64,000 nt of DNA from Aerococcus urinaehominis (GTDB taxonomy: Bacteria > Bacillota > Bacilli > Lactobacillales > Aerococcaceae): positions 372,001 to 436,000 of the forward strand of contig NZ_CP014163.1 of NCBI RefSeq assembly GCF_001543245.1, in the 5' to 3' direction. The notes beneath the pieces are model-generated. The model made no database searches. It worked only from the letters and a program-made list of their open reading frames with translations, and was not told the DNA's origin. Numbering within the stretch: the first letter of the stretch is position 1; every line of letters begins with the position of its first letter. A program made the position numbers and the translations under genes. This document shows, one piece after another, positions 21,083 through 29,360 of the stretch.

Positions 21083-22120
21083 TTAATGAGTTTCCTCATT
21101 TAAAACCAAATTAGCAGCACCCTCATCAGTGATTAATACGGTCTGACTGGGAGCAAGTTTCGCAAAAGCAGCTAAAGCTCTTGCCTTATCTGATCCACCA
21201 GAAATCAAAATTGGTAGATCAATTGAAGCGAGGTCCTCAAGTTGTAGGCCAACCCTCGGCACCCGGTATACGATTTGACCAGCTTCATCAAAGAAGCATC
21301 CAAATGCTTCACCAATCGCAGCAGAATCAGAAATAATTTGCTTGCTCTTATCATCTAATCCACGTCGCTTCGCCATAATTGTAGCATCTCCAACACTAAA
21401 TAGTAAAACATTTACCTCTGATAAAATAGCTAAAGTTTTTTTGATTGACGGTTCTTCAATCAACATATCAAAAGCATCTTGAGATAAAGTTTCTGGAGCA
21501 TAGAGAGAAATATTTCTCCCAGATAGACGATTAGCTAAGCGGTCAGATATTGTATTGGCTTGGGTAGCAGCAGCATCACCGATGCCTCCCCTAGCTGATA
21601 CGATTGTAAAGGCTCTATCTAAAGCAAGCTTAGGTTGAATATATTTCATGACATTCATCATTGTCGTTCCACCAGTAACCGCCATTAATTGGCGACCCTT
21701 GGCTAGATGCTGGTCAAGATACTGGGATAATATTGATCCCATTTGAAAATAAACAAAGCTATCCTCGTCTAAATTGCCAGTTACAATGCGTGAATCATGG
21801 AAACCCAACTGATTGGCTAATTTTTGTTCATGCCTGTGAAACTGGGACAGTTCCCTTTTGAATTCACGTGCATCAGCAATTGCCAATTCACCTTGACTAG
21901 TTAGCCTCATCCCTTTAGGGGTTGATTCCAACAGCTGTTGGTTTTTTAATATATCCACTTCTGTTCTCAAACGCCGCTCAGTAATAAACATTAACTCAGC
22001 AAGCATTTTTCGGCCAATAGGCTGAAGTCTAAAAATAGTTTCTAAAATAAGGATGCGTTGCCGGTAGGTTGCCACAATTTCTGGAACAACCTGGGAAAGT
22101 TTTTCAAAACTGTCAACCAT
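21083..22120 (-). CDS. cggR: Central glycolytic genes regulator CggR
   Basis: CggR is a SorC/DeoR-family repressor that releases the glycolytic operon when fructose 1,6-bisphosphate binds. The 345 residues have an N-terminal winged helix (about 15-75, RQRILILETIFRLQPIGRK). The sugar-binding domain follows, with AVTGGTTM, ARGGIGD, GDATIMAKRRG and SGGSDKA, the expected phosphosugar loops. It is first in the operon before gap, as in Bacillus subtilis. A perfect inverted repeat (22137-22163) sits just before its start and could be the operator. The ATG at 22120 has AGAAGGATGG upstream. Confidence 0.95.
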   Translation of the reverse strand: MVDSFEKLSQVVPEIVATYRQRILILETIFRLQPIGRKMLAELMFITERRLRTEVDILKNQQLLESTPKGMRLTSQGELAIADAREFKRELSQFHRHEQKLANQLGFHDSRIVTGNLDEDSFVYFQMGSILSQYLDQHLAKGRQLMAVTGGTTMMNVMKYIQPKLALDRAFTIVSARGGIGDAAATQANTISDRLANRLSGRNISLYAPETLSQDAFDMLIEEPSIKKTLAILSEVNVLLFSVGDATIMAKRRGLDDKSKQIISDSAAIGEAFGCFFDEAGQIVYRVPRVGLQLEDLASIDLPILISGGSDKARALAAFAKLAPSQTVLITDEGAANLVLNEETH

Positions 22121-22136
22121 CTATTACCATCCTTCT

Positions 22137-22163
22137 CTACCTGGACTTATTTTGTCCAGGTAG
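22137..22163 (-). promoter_or_regulatory. Inverted repeat before cggR, candidate CggR operator
   Basis: Arms CTACCTGGAC and GTCCAGGTAG are perfectly complementary with a 7-base spacer, 17 bases before the cggR ATG and about 55 bases after the promoter. The TGGAC/GTCCA halves resemble the GGGAC/TGTCC halves of the known B. subtilis CggR operator. It could equally act as a 5' mRNA hairpin. Confidence 0.55.
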
Positions 22164-22220
22164 TCTTTTTTCGACCAGCCTTACTTAAAAAATATATAAG
22201 GGCTATCCCTTACATGGTTA

Positions 22221-22248
22221 ACTATATCAAAATAAATAAAATATGCAA
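22221..22248 (-). promoter_or_regulatory. Promoter of the cggR-gap glycolytic operon
   Basis: Minus strand TTGCAT (22248-22243), a 16-base spacer and TATAGT (22226-22221). A decamer TGGTCGAAAA occurs on each side of this promoter (22260-22251 and 22177-22168), reason unknown. Confidence 0.65.
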
Positions 22249-22332
22249 GCTTTTCGACCAATAAATTTTATAAATAGACTGTTTTAACTAAGATTTAAGT
22301 ATTCAAGCTAAGACTTGTTTTGAGCAAGTAGC

Positions 22333-22360
22333 TAAAAAAGCTGGACACAAAGGCCCAGCA
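22333..22360 (-). terminator. Terminator of clpP
   Basis: Minus strand GCTGGGCC and GTCCAGC arms are followed by T6, 7 bases past the clpP stop. A further weak hairpin (AGCTA with TAGCT, 22306-22333) overlaps it. Confidence 0.85.
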
Positions 22361-22366
22361 TCTTTA

Positions 22367-22966
22367 TTAACCATTATTCAGCTCTTTAGAATTAGTCATG
22401 ATGTGATCAATTAAACCATATTCTTTAGCCTCTTCAGCAGACATGTAGTTATCGCGATCAGTATCACGCTCAATGACTTCTATCGGTTGACCTGTCCGCT
22501 CAGATAAGATTTGATTTAATTTTGCCTTAGTTTTTAAAATATGGCGGGCAGCAATTTCAATTTCAGTCGCTTGTCCTTGGGCGCCACCTAGGGGCTGGTG
22601 AATCATGATTTCAGCATTAGGTAAAGCGTAACGTTTACCTTTAGTTCCAGCTGTTGATAAGAATGAGCCCATCGAAGCAGCCATTCCCATAACAATCGTT
22701 ACTACGTCAGCTTTGACAAAATTCATGGTGTCATAAATGGCCATACCAGCCGTTACAGAACCACCTGGTGAATTAATATATAGGTATATATCTTTTTCTG
22801 GATCTTGAGCGTCTAGGAATAATAATTGAGCAATCACTGAGTTTGCAACATCATCATTGATTTGTGAACTTAGCATGATAATACGATCTTTTAGCAGACG
22901 CGAGTATATATCATATGCACGTTCACCGCGGGCAGATTGCTCAATAACTGTAGGCACTAGATTCAT
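22367..22966 (-). CDS. clpP: ATP-dependent Clp protease proteolytic subunit
   Basis: ClpP forms the barrel protease that degrades proteins fed by ClpX, ClpC and ClpE. The 199 residues show the start segment [21 protein letters not shown], the active serine in [14 protein letters not shown] (about 97), the histidine in MIHQPLGG (about 122) and the aspartate in [10 protein letters not shown] (about 171). Length is normal. AAAGGAGG precedes the ATG at 22966. The promoter is overlapped by a CtsR box, so it is probably induced by heat and misfolded protein. Confidence 0.98.
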   Translation of the reverse strand: MNLVPTVIEQSARGERAYDIYSRLLKDRIIMLSSQINDDVANSVIAQLLFLDAQDPEKDIYLYINSPGGSVTAGMAIYDTMNFVKADVVTIVMGMAASMGSFLSTAGTKGKRYALPNAEIMIHQPLGGAQGQATEIEIAARHILKTKAKLNQILSERTGQPIEVIERDTDRDNYMSAEEAKEYGLIDHIMTNSKELNNG

Positions 22967-22998
22967 AGCTTTGTGTCCTCCTTTAACTTTGTAGCCTT

Positions 22999-23028
22999 AT
23001 TTTACAATAAAGGTCAATAAAGGTCAAT
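22999..23028 (-). promoter_or_regulatory. clpP promoter with CtsR box
   Basis: Minus strand TTGACC (23027-23022), 17 bases, TAAAAT (23004-22999). Over the -35 and spacer lies the tandem repeat GGTCAAT-AAA-GGTCAAT (23012-23028). This fits the CtsR consensus RGTCAAA-NNN-RGTCAAA, with T instead of A as the last base of each half. Confidence 0.85.
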
Positions 23029-23120
23029 TATTTAGGCCTCTATTTCTACCTTTTTCATTTTAACCTAACCTGGTCAGACTACAAATTAAAAGCTTCAGTA
23101 ATTTTTATTAATAAAAATCC

Positions 23121-23149
23121 TTGCAATTTTATATCAGTCAAGTTATAAT
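23121..23149 (+). promoter_or_regulatory. Promoter of the tRNA-Arg/tRNA-Leu unit
   Basis: TTGCAA (23121-23126), 17 bases, and a perfect TATAAT (23144-23149), ending 15 bases before tRNA-Arg. Confidence 0.8.
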
Positions 23150-23164
23150 AAATTTTGTTGTTTT

Positions 23165-23236
23165 GCACCCGTAGTGTAATGGATATCACTCAAGATTCCG
23201 GTTCTTGCGATGGGGGTTCGATTCCCTCCGGGTGTA
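23165..23236 (+). tRNA. tRNA-Arg (CCG)
   Basis: It is a 72-base cloverleaf. The acceptor is GCACCCG with CGGGTGT (G1-U72 wobble). The D arm contains GTGTAATGGATATCAC. The anticodon stem CAAGA/TCTTG has loop TTCCGGT, giving anticodon CCG (reads CGG). The T arm has GGTTCGATTCC. CCA is not encoded. Confidence 0.93.
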
Positions 23237-23265
23237 TTGAAGCACATGCTTCAAGCTACAAAAAA

Positions 23266-23350
23266 GCGATCGTGGCGGAATCGGCAGACGCGCCAGCTTG
23301 AGGGGCTGGTGGGAGTTACTCCCGTGGAGGTTCAAGTCCTCTCGGTCGCA
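23266..23350 (+). tRNA. tRNA-Leu (GAG)
   Basis: It is an 85-base class II tRNA with a long variable arm (TGGGAGTTACTCCCGT). The acceptor is GCGATCG with CGGTCGC, and the anticodon stem CCAGC/GCTGG has loop TTGAGGG, giving anticodon GAG. The T arm is GGTTCAAGTCC. CCA is not encoded. Between it and tRNA-Arg lies a short perfect hairpin (TTGAAGCA/TGCTTCAA, 23238-23255), possibly a processing signal. Confidence 0.95.
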
Positions 23351-23365
23351 TTAACTACTTAATTA

Positions 23366-23399
23366 TGAAAGCTACCCTAAACGGTAGCTTTTTATTTTT
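23366..23399 (+). terminator. Terminator of the tRNA unit
   Basis: AAAGCTACC/GGTAGCTTT with loop CTAAAC, followed by TTATTTTT. Confidence 0.88.
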
Positions 23400-23424
23400 A
23401 ATTCTTTGCTTTAAGTCAGACAGA

Positions 23425-23453
23425 TTGAATTGCTGGTTTAATTAAGGTATTAT
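23425..23453 (+). promoter_or_regulatory. Promoter of the amino-acid ABC transporter
   Basis: TTGAAT (23425-23430), 17 bases, TATTAT (23448-23453). GGGAGG lies 10 bases before the ATG at 23484. Confidence 0.65.
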
Positions 23454-23483
23454 CAAAACATATTTTTAAGGGAGGAATTCCAA

Positions 23484-25142
23484 ATGAACAAGTTTATCAA
23501 CTGGCGAATGGTCCCCACTATAGCCATGATATTCATGCTGGTATTTAACTTTCCAACACCAGCTATTAATGCAAGTGAGCCCCAAACCCAAATTGAGATT
23601 GACCAATCTACACTAAATCAAGAACTAGAAACCCCTGGCGTTTTGAGAGTAGGTATGGAGGCTAATTATGCGCCCTTTAACTGGTCGCAAACGAATGACA
23701 ATGACGGCGCTATCGCCATCAGTAATTCTAATGGTGAATATGCTAATGGTTATGATGTCCAAATGGCTAAGTTAATTGCTGATCGTTTGGGTCTAAAGTT
23801 GGAAATTGTTAAGTCAGAATGGGATGGCCTACCTCCTGCTGTTCAATCTGGTAAAATTGATGCCATTATCGCTGGTATGTCCCCTACCCCTGAGCGATTG
23901 GAACAAATTGATTTTTCAAATTCTTATTATGATTCAAATATTGTTCTAGTTGTAAGAAAAGACAGTCCTTATGCTCAAGCTAAGAGCTTAGCGGACTTTA
24001 ACGGGGCGAAAGTAACTGGTCAATTAAATACCTTCCATTATGATCTTATCGAACAAATTCCGGGAGTCGACCAGCAAACCGCCCTTGATTCCTTCCCGAC
24101 AATGATTTCTAGTGTCCTCAGTGGCAAGTCCGATGCCTACGTATCAGAAAAACCAGGCGCTCTGGCTGCTGTCGCTGCAAACGATGAACTAAGCTTTGTC
24201 GAATTTCCTCCTAACCAAGGCTTTGATTTAGGACAATTAACTACTGATATTTCGGTAGGGCTACGTAAAAACTCTAAACTTACCCCCGTGATTAACGAAG
24301 TATTAGCAACTATCCCACAAGCTGATCGCGACCAACTGATGGAAGATATGGTAGCCCTTAACGAACGTGGTGAAAGCAAGGGCTTCTGGTCAGATGTAAG
24401 TAATATTTGGTCTAACTTCGGTAGCCAGTTTATTCGTGGGGCTGCCAACACTATGTTTATTGCCCTCAGCTCGACTGTAATTGGTTTCTTATTAGGTTTA
24501 GTGATTGCTATTATTAGGTCACTAAAAGTTAAAAAACAAGAGAACCCTGTAAGTTATTATCTTTACCGCTTAATTGACTTTATTATTGCCGCCTATATCG
24601 AAATCTTTAGAGGAACCCCGATGATGGTACAGGCTATGCTGATTTTTTATGGATCAAAATTATTTTTCAATTTTGACTTATCCTCTATGAAGGCTGCCCT
24701 ACTAATTGTTTCAATTAACACTGCTGCTTATTTGGCTGAGGTTATTCGAGGCGGTATCAACTCAGTTGACCAAGGTCAAACTGAAGCGGCTAAAGCAATC
24801 GGTATGAACCATGTCCAAACTATGTCCTATGTTGTCTTACCCCAAGCAATCCGATCAATATTACCTTCGATTGGTAACGAATTTGTTATTAACATTAAAG
24901 ATACCTCAGTCTTGAACGTAATTGCTGTTACCGAACTCTTCTTCGTAACTCGTTCCGCTGCTGGTTCTACCTATCAAACTTTCCAAACCTTCTTTATTGC
25001 TGCTGTAATCTATTTTGTTTTAACATTTACAACGACACGCATCTTAAATCTTGTCGAGAAGCATATGTACAAGGATACTAGCAGCCTGGTTTTAGAATCC
25101 TCCACCTTACCACATCCTAGAAAGGACCAGGACCAAGTATGA
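23484..25142 (+). CDS. Amino-acid ABC transporter, fused substrate-binding and permease protein
   Basis: This importer subunit for polar amino acids is related to GlnP of lactic acid bacteria. The 552 residues contain a signal peptide or anchor (about 1-30) and one type 3 solute-binding domain (about 45-300, [43 protein letters not shown]). A HisM-type permease domain follows (about 315-530, [50 protein letters not shown]). Some GlnP homologues have two binding domains; this one has one. Its stop overlaps the ATPase start by 4 bases (ATGA). The substrate (glutamine, arginine or similar) cannot be read from the sequence. Confidence 0.92.
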   Translation: MNKFINWRMVPTIAMIFMLVFNFPTPAINASEPQTQIEIDQSTLNQELETPGVLRVGMEANYAPFNWSQTNDNDGAIAISNSNGEYANGYDVQMAKLIADRLGLKLEIVKSEWDGLPPAVQSGKIDAIIAGMSPTPERLEQIDFSNSYYDSNIVLVVRKDSPYAQAKSLADFNGAKVTGQLNTFHYDLIEQIPGVDQQTALDSFPTMISSVLSGKSDAYVSEKPGALAAVAANDELSFVEFPPNQGFDLGQLTTDISVGLRKNSKLTPVINEVLATIPQADRDQLMEDMVALNERGESKGFWSDVSNIWSNFGSQFIRGAANTMFIALSSTVIGFLLGLVIAIIRSLKVKKQENPVSYYLYRLIDFIIAAYIEIFRGTPMMVQAMLIFYGSKLFFNFDLSSMKAALLIVSINTAAYLAEVIRGGINSVDQGQTEAAKAIGMNHVQTMSYVVLPQAIRSILPSIGNEFVINIKDTSVLNVIAVTELFFVTRSAAGSTYQTFQTFFIAAVIYFVLTFTTTRILNLVEKHMYKDTSSLVLESSTLPHPRKDQDQV

Positions 25143-25879
25143 CAATTTTAGAAGTATCTCATCTGAAAAAAGCCTACGGTGATAATATCGTGCTCCACGA
25201 TATTGACTTCCAGGTGACCCAGCAAGAAGTTATCTCAATTATTGGCTCTTCTGGTTCTGGTAAGTCCACCCTACTACGTTGTCTTAATTTACTAGAGGAA
25301 CCTAGTGATGGTGATATCAGCTATCACGGTCAGTCTATTTTAAGTCATAAATTTGACCGCAACCATTATCGAGCTAGAGTTGGTATGGTTTTTCAATCAT
25401 TTAACCTTTTTAAAAATATGTCTGTCCTAGAAAACTGTACAATTGGACAAGTCAAGATTCTGAATCGCCCTAAAGAGGAAGCTCGTCACATTGCCCTTAG
25501 CAACCTGGAAAAGGTAGGTATGGCTGCACACCAAAACAAAAAACCCCACCAGCTATCAGGTGGGCAACAGCAGCGGGTAGCTATTGCCCGCGCCCTATCT
25601 ATGGAACCAGAACTGCTACTCTTTGATGAGCCAACTTCTGCTTTGGATCCTGAAATGGTTGGTGAAGTTTTAGAAATCATGACTAGCTTGGCCAAGGAGG
25701 GCTTGACTATGGTTGTTGTTACCCACGAAATGGCCTTTGCGCGCGACGTCTCTAGTCGGGTCATCTTTATGGATAAAGGCCTAATCGCCGAACAAGGCAG
25801 ACCTGATCAGGTAATTAACCAGCCTCAAAACCCACGAACTCAAGCCTTCTTAAGTCGATACTTAAATGAAGGAAAATAG
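25139..25879 (+). CDS. Amino-acid ABC transporter ATP-binding protein (GlnQ type)
   Basis: This ATPase drives the adjacent fused permease. The 246 residues hold Walker [10 protein letters not shown] (about 37-45), the Q-loop MVFQSFNLF, the signature [15 protein letters not shown], Walker [15 protein letters not shown] and the switch histidine in VVVTHEM. This is a complete, normal-length polar amino-acid ATPase. It is the last gene of a two-gene operon and ends at a strong terminator. Confidence 0.95.
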   Translation: MTILEVSHLKKAYGDNIVLHDIDFQVTQQEVISIIGSSGSGKSTLLRCLNLLEEPSDGDISYHGQSILSHKFDRNHYRARVGMVFQSFNLFKNMSVLENCTIGQVKILNRPKEEARHIALSNLEKVGMAAHQNKKPHQLSGGQQQRVAIARALSMEPELLLFDEPTSALDPEMVGEVLEIMTSLAKEGLTMVVVTHEMAFARDVSSRVIFMDKGLIAEQGRPDQVINQPQNPRTQAFLSRYLNEGK

Positions 25880-25889
25880 CTAAAATTAT

Positions 25890-25925
25890 AAAAGCCAGTT
25901 GGTGATTGACCAACTGGCTTTTTGC
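25890..25925 (+). terminator. Bidirectional terminator between convergent genes
   Basis: AAAGCCAGTTGGT/ACCAACTGGCTTTTT with loop GATTG. It serves the ABC operon on the plus strand and the DUF368 gene on the minus strand. Confidence 0.92.
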
Positions 25926-25928
25926 TTG

Positions 25929-26798
25929 CTATGAATATTTTTCTTCAATACGACTAAACCATAAGGAAAAAATTACACCAGCAATGAATAGTGCGATGCA
26001 CCATAGCAAACTACTAGTAAAACTTAATCCAGAGGCTGCCAACCCTTGAGGACTGAAGGCAGGAAAAACTACCGTCGGGAAAATAGCCAACGACGAGCCA
26101 ATTACTGTTCCCAGAATAAAATGATACATCTGGCTATAGAAATGTTCGAATAACCACTGGGCAATCTTAGCAAGGACCAACACACAGATAACCGCTCCCA
26201 ATGCTAGAGGGATAATTACTGAAAAATCCAATTGACTAATCCCAGTTGACATTTTTTCATACAGGCCAAAGTAAATCAGAAAATTGGAAGGACTCATACC
26301 CGGTACAATCACACCCAAACCTATTAAAGCACCTGATCCCATCCATACTAAGAAATTAGGTTCTACAGCGGTTAAGTTTTGACCACCCACAACCATCAAG
26401 ACGAAAATCATCAAGGCTGCGCCAGTCATAATGGTGAGGTCAAGGCTAGAGCGACCCGCTTGTCCAGCTTGTTTAAATAAAAGCGGTAAGGTCCCAACTA
26501 CAAAACCAATGAAAAGACAAGTAAACAAAGCTTCATAACTACCAAAGGCCTCACTGACAAAAAAAGAAAAGATAATAATGCCAATAATGAAGCCAATACC
26601 CACTGGAGTAAAATACTTAACATTCTTCCAAAAATTCTTGGTGATGTCGCTGAGAAAACCAATAATCTCATCATAAAGACCGAAAATTACTGCTAGCACG
26701 CCACCAGATAAGCCGGGTAAGATACCCCCGATACCAACTGCTGCCCCTTTAAATATCCTTAGCCACCAATCTTTTGAAAACAAACTATCGTTTGCCAA
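25929..26798 (-). CDS. DUF368 membrane protein, undecaprenyl-phosphate flippase family
   Basis: DUF368 proteins (PopT family) were reported to return undecaprenyl phosphate across the membrane for reuse in wall synthesis. The protein has about 289 residues and about 8-9 membrane helices. The family pattern GGILPGLSGGVLAVIFGLYDE stands near the N-terminus, and the related GVIVPGMSPSNFLIYFGLYEK in the middle suggests an internal inverted repeat. I place the start at TTG 26798 (MANDSLFSKDWW) because AGGAG lies 7 bases upstream. A TTG 10 codons earlier has no such site. It is alone between two terminators or promoters. Confidence 0.85.
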   Translation of the reverse strand: MANDSLFSKDWWLRIFKGAAVGIGGILPGLSGGVLAVIFGLYDEIIGFLSDITKNFWKNVKYFTPVGIGFIIGIIIFSFFVSEAFGSYEALFTCLFIGFVVGTLPLLFKQAGQAGRSSLDLTIMTGAALMIFVLMVVGGQNLTAVEPNFLVWMGSGALIGLGVIVPGMSPSNFLIYFGLYEKMSTGISQLDFSVIIPLALGAVICVLVLAKIAQWLFEHFYSQMYHFILGTVIGSSLAIFPTVVFPAFSPQGLAASGLSFTSSLLWCIALFIAGVIFSLWFSRIEEKYS

Positions 26799-26927
26799 AA
26801 TAACACTCCTATCTGTAAAATATCTCAATAAGTATAAATATTATTGTAAATAATAACAAGCTTAAAAGCCTATTTCCCTCAAAAAGTTTAGCATAAATTT
26901 AGCTGTGAGCGTAAGAGAGCGACTGCA

Positions 26928-27017
26928 ATGGCAATTAAACTTATTCTAAAAACTGGTGGTATATTCAGCCTAGTCATGCTGGCTTTGATCTTATGCAACT
27001 ACCACAAACTTGACTGA
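26928..27017 (+). CDS. Possible 29-residue hydrophobic peptide
   Basis: The 319-base gap 26829-27147 holds one short plus-strand ORF reading MAIKLILKTGGIFSLVMLAL and ending in a polar tail. It has one potential membrane helix. The upstream AAGAGAG is a weak, distant ribosome binding site, and no clear promoter or terminator frames it. It may be chance. Confidence 0.15.
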   Translation: MAIKLILKTGGIFSLVMLALILCNYHKLD

Positions 27018-27069
27018 CGACCAAACTGCTACTAATTTGCCCTTTTATTTTTCTTAACTTTTTGAGTAA

Positions 27070-27098
27070 TTGTTAATTGCTAAAGTGTAAGCTATAAT
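27070..27098 (+). promoter_or_regulatory. Promoter of the CofE-like gene
   Basis: TTGTTA (27070-27075), 17 bases, and TATAAT (27093-27098). AAGGGA lies upstream of the ATG at 27148. Confidence 0.75.
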
Positions 27099-27147
27099 TA
27101 CCAGGTACTCCTGATGGAGCCATAAAAATTTGAAGGGACGATCATTT

Positions 27148-28347
27148 ATGTCTAGAGCTGTTGGTACTGTTGTTAGAGGTTTACGTGCCCCAATTATCAA
27201 GGAAAACGATGACCTAGCAGGAATTGTTGTCGACACTGTCATTAATGCTAGTGAAAGCGAAGGTTATGAACTACGTGACCATGATATTGTAACAATTACT
27301 GAATCAATTTTAGCACGTGCGCAAGGAAACTTCGCCCAATTAGAAGCGGTAGCCAAAGATATCCGCAGTAAAACAGATGCTGAAACAATTGGGATTGTTA
27401 ATCCAATTTTGAGCCGTAATCGTTTCTATGCTATCTTAAAAGGGATTGCTATGTCAGCTAAGAAGGTTGTTATCCAGCTCAGCTATCCGTCTGATGAAGT
27501 TGGTAACCGCTTAATTTCCCGTGATGAATTAGAAGCTTCTGACATCAACCCATACACCGATGTCCTATCTGAAGCAGAATTCCGCAGCCACTTTTCTGAT
27601 CTTTCACATGAATTTACTGGTGAGGACTATGTGGCCCTCTACAACAAGTGTGTTGAAGAAGCTGGTGCTGAGTGTGAAATTATTTTTGCTAACCATCCGC
27701 AAGCAATTCTAGACTATGTTGATACCGTGATTATTGCTGATATCCATGATCGTAAGTATACGCGCCGCACCCTTGAAAAACACGGTGCAAAAGAGATTAT
27801 CGGCCTAGATGAAATCCTAAACCAACCAGTGGATGGGTCTGGTTATAACGAATCTTATGGGCTATTAGGCGCAAACCTTTCAGGAAACGATAGCCTAAAA
27901 CTTTTCCCACGTGATTGCCAAACCTTTGTAGAAGACGTACAAAAACGTCTACTTGATAAAACTGGTAAAGTTATCGAAGTCATGATTTATGGTGATGGTG
28001 CCTTCCAAGATCCAGTTGGCCATATCTGGGAGTTAGCTGACCCTGTTGTCTCACCTGGCTTTACTAAAGGCTTAAGTGGCACACCTGATGAAATTAAGAT
28101 TAAATATGTTGCTGATAACCAATTTGGTGACCTATCTGGTGAGGAATTAGCTGAAGCCATGCGTGCTTATATTAAGGACCATGACAAAGTTGATGAGGCT
28201 GGTCACAATACCTCATTAGGTACAACCCCTCGGAACATTACCGATTTAGTTGGCTCATTATCTGATTTAACTTCTGGATCAGGAGATAAAGGTACACCAT
28301 TTATTTATATCCAAGGCTACTTTGATAAATATTCTGATGAAGACTAA
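27148..28347 (+). CDS. CofE-like (coenzyme F420 gamma-glutamyl ligase family) protein
   Basis: The N-terminal part matches the CofE/FbiB ligase family: TVVRGLRAPIIKENDDLAGI, then RDHDIVTITESILARAQGN, where the family binds nucleotide and metal. CofE adds glutamates to coenzyme F420-0. Lactobacillales are not known to make F420, so the true substrate is unknown. The protein has 399 residues, about 150 more than archaeal CofE, with an extended C-terminal half (GDGAFQDPVGHIWELADP). The start at 27148 (MSRAVGT) has AAGGGA. It is monocistronic. Its terminator T tract is the target of the ISL3 insertion. Confidence 0.75.
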   Translation: MSRAVGTVVRGLRAPIIKENDDLAGIVVDTVINASESEGYELRDHDIVTITESILARAQGNFAQLEAVAKDIRSKTDAETIGIVNPILSRNRFYAILKGIAMSAKKVVIQLSYPSDEVGNRLISRDELEASDINPYTDVLSEAEFRSHFSDLSHEFTGEDYVALYNKCVEEAGAECEIIFANHPQAILDYVDTVIIADIHDRKYTRRTLEKHGAKEIIGLDEILNQPVDGSGYNESYGLLGANLSGNDSLKLFPRDCQTFVEDVQKRLLDKTGKVIEVMIYGDGAFQDPVGHIWELADPVVSPGFTKGLSGTPDEIKIKYVADNQFGDLSGEELAEAMRAYIKDHDKVDEAGHNTSLGTTPRNITDLVGSLSDLTSGSGDKGTPFIYIQGYFDKYSDED

Positions 28348-28360
28348 TATTTAAATTTAT

Positions 28361-28401
28361 AAAAAAATCCGGTCCTGCGAATTCGGCAGACCGGATTTTT
28401 T
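28361..28401 (+). terminator. Terminator of the CofE-like gene, split from its partner by ISL3
   Basis: AAATCCGGTC and GACCGGATTT arms, with A7 before and T7 after. The last 8 bases (GATTTTTT) are the ISL3 target duplication. Before insertion this hairpin would also have ended the minus-strand gene at 31526. Confidence 0.9.
28394..28401. repeat. ISL3 target-site duplication, left copy
   Basis: GATTTTTT, repeated exactly at 31516-31523 on the other side of the element. Confidence 0.88.
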
Positions 28402-28416
28402 GGTTCTATACTTTTT

Positions 28417-28453
28417 GGTGTTGGTGAGTAAAAACTCACTGACACCTTTTTTT
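28417..28453 (+). terminator. Terminator at the ISL3 left end
   Basis: Arms GGTGT..GTGAGT and ACTCAC..ACACC around AAAA, followed by T7. It lies before the transposase gene and would stop host transcription from entering it. Confidence 0.75.
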
Positions 28454-29352
28454 ATTTGGAATCACAAAAAGCCAGTGAATTCTTTATAATTAAGTTGTCA
28501 GACAAAACTACAAAGGAGAATTCACATGGCTCAAAATGATTGTATCAAAAACCTATTAAGTATTACAGACGAAAATATTAAATTAGAGGACAAGGTAACG
28601 ACTAAAAAGATTAAACAAGTGACTCATAAAGTAATCTACGGCACACTAACTTATCAACCAGACAGCTGTCCGAATTGCCTCCATAAGGAGGCTGACCAAG
28701 CTAGTGTTATTAAGCATGGTTATAAACTATCGCGCATTTTAATAGGTGAATTCAACACACAACCAATCTCTTTAGTATTAAAAAAACAGCGATTTTTCTG
28801 TAAAAATTGCCAAATTACGTTTACAGCCTCTTCTAATCTAGTTGCTAAAAATTGCTTTATTAGTCGCCAAATCAAGTGTTTAGCGATACAAGAATTATCA
28901 GAGTCGCAAAGTATGTCCTTAATCGCTAAAAAACTTAATATTTCAAATTCTACGGTTATTCGTCTGCTTGAATCGACTGCTAAACAATTCAAACAAAGTT
29001 ACCGGCAACTACCTAGGCATTTATCTATTGATGAGTTTAAATCTGTTAAAAATGTCTCAGGCGCTATGTCTTGCATCCTAGTGGATGCAGCTAATCATCG
29101 TTTATTTGATATATTAGAAGATCGGACGCAAGCTTATTTAAGAGATTATTTTATGCGTTTCCCTCTGGAAAAGAGAAAGCTAGTTGAAACGATTACCATG
29201 GATATGTACTCACCTTATTATGATTTTTTACAACAAATCTTTCCAAATGCGAAAATTATTATTGACCGATTCCATATTGTTCAACTACTGAATCAGACTT
29301 TGAATAGCCAACGGATTCTTGTGATGAATCAACAACCTAAGCAATCAACACA

Positions 29353-29360
29353 CTATCGGA
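29353..29360. repeat. IS256-family target-site duplication, left copy
   Basis: CTATCGGA, repeated exactly at 30686-30693. Confidence 0.9.

Noticed and set aside
27148-28347. DUF1846 assignment for this gene
   Set aside because: The N-terminal pattern does not match DUF1846 and fits the CofE family better.
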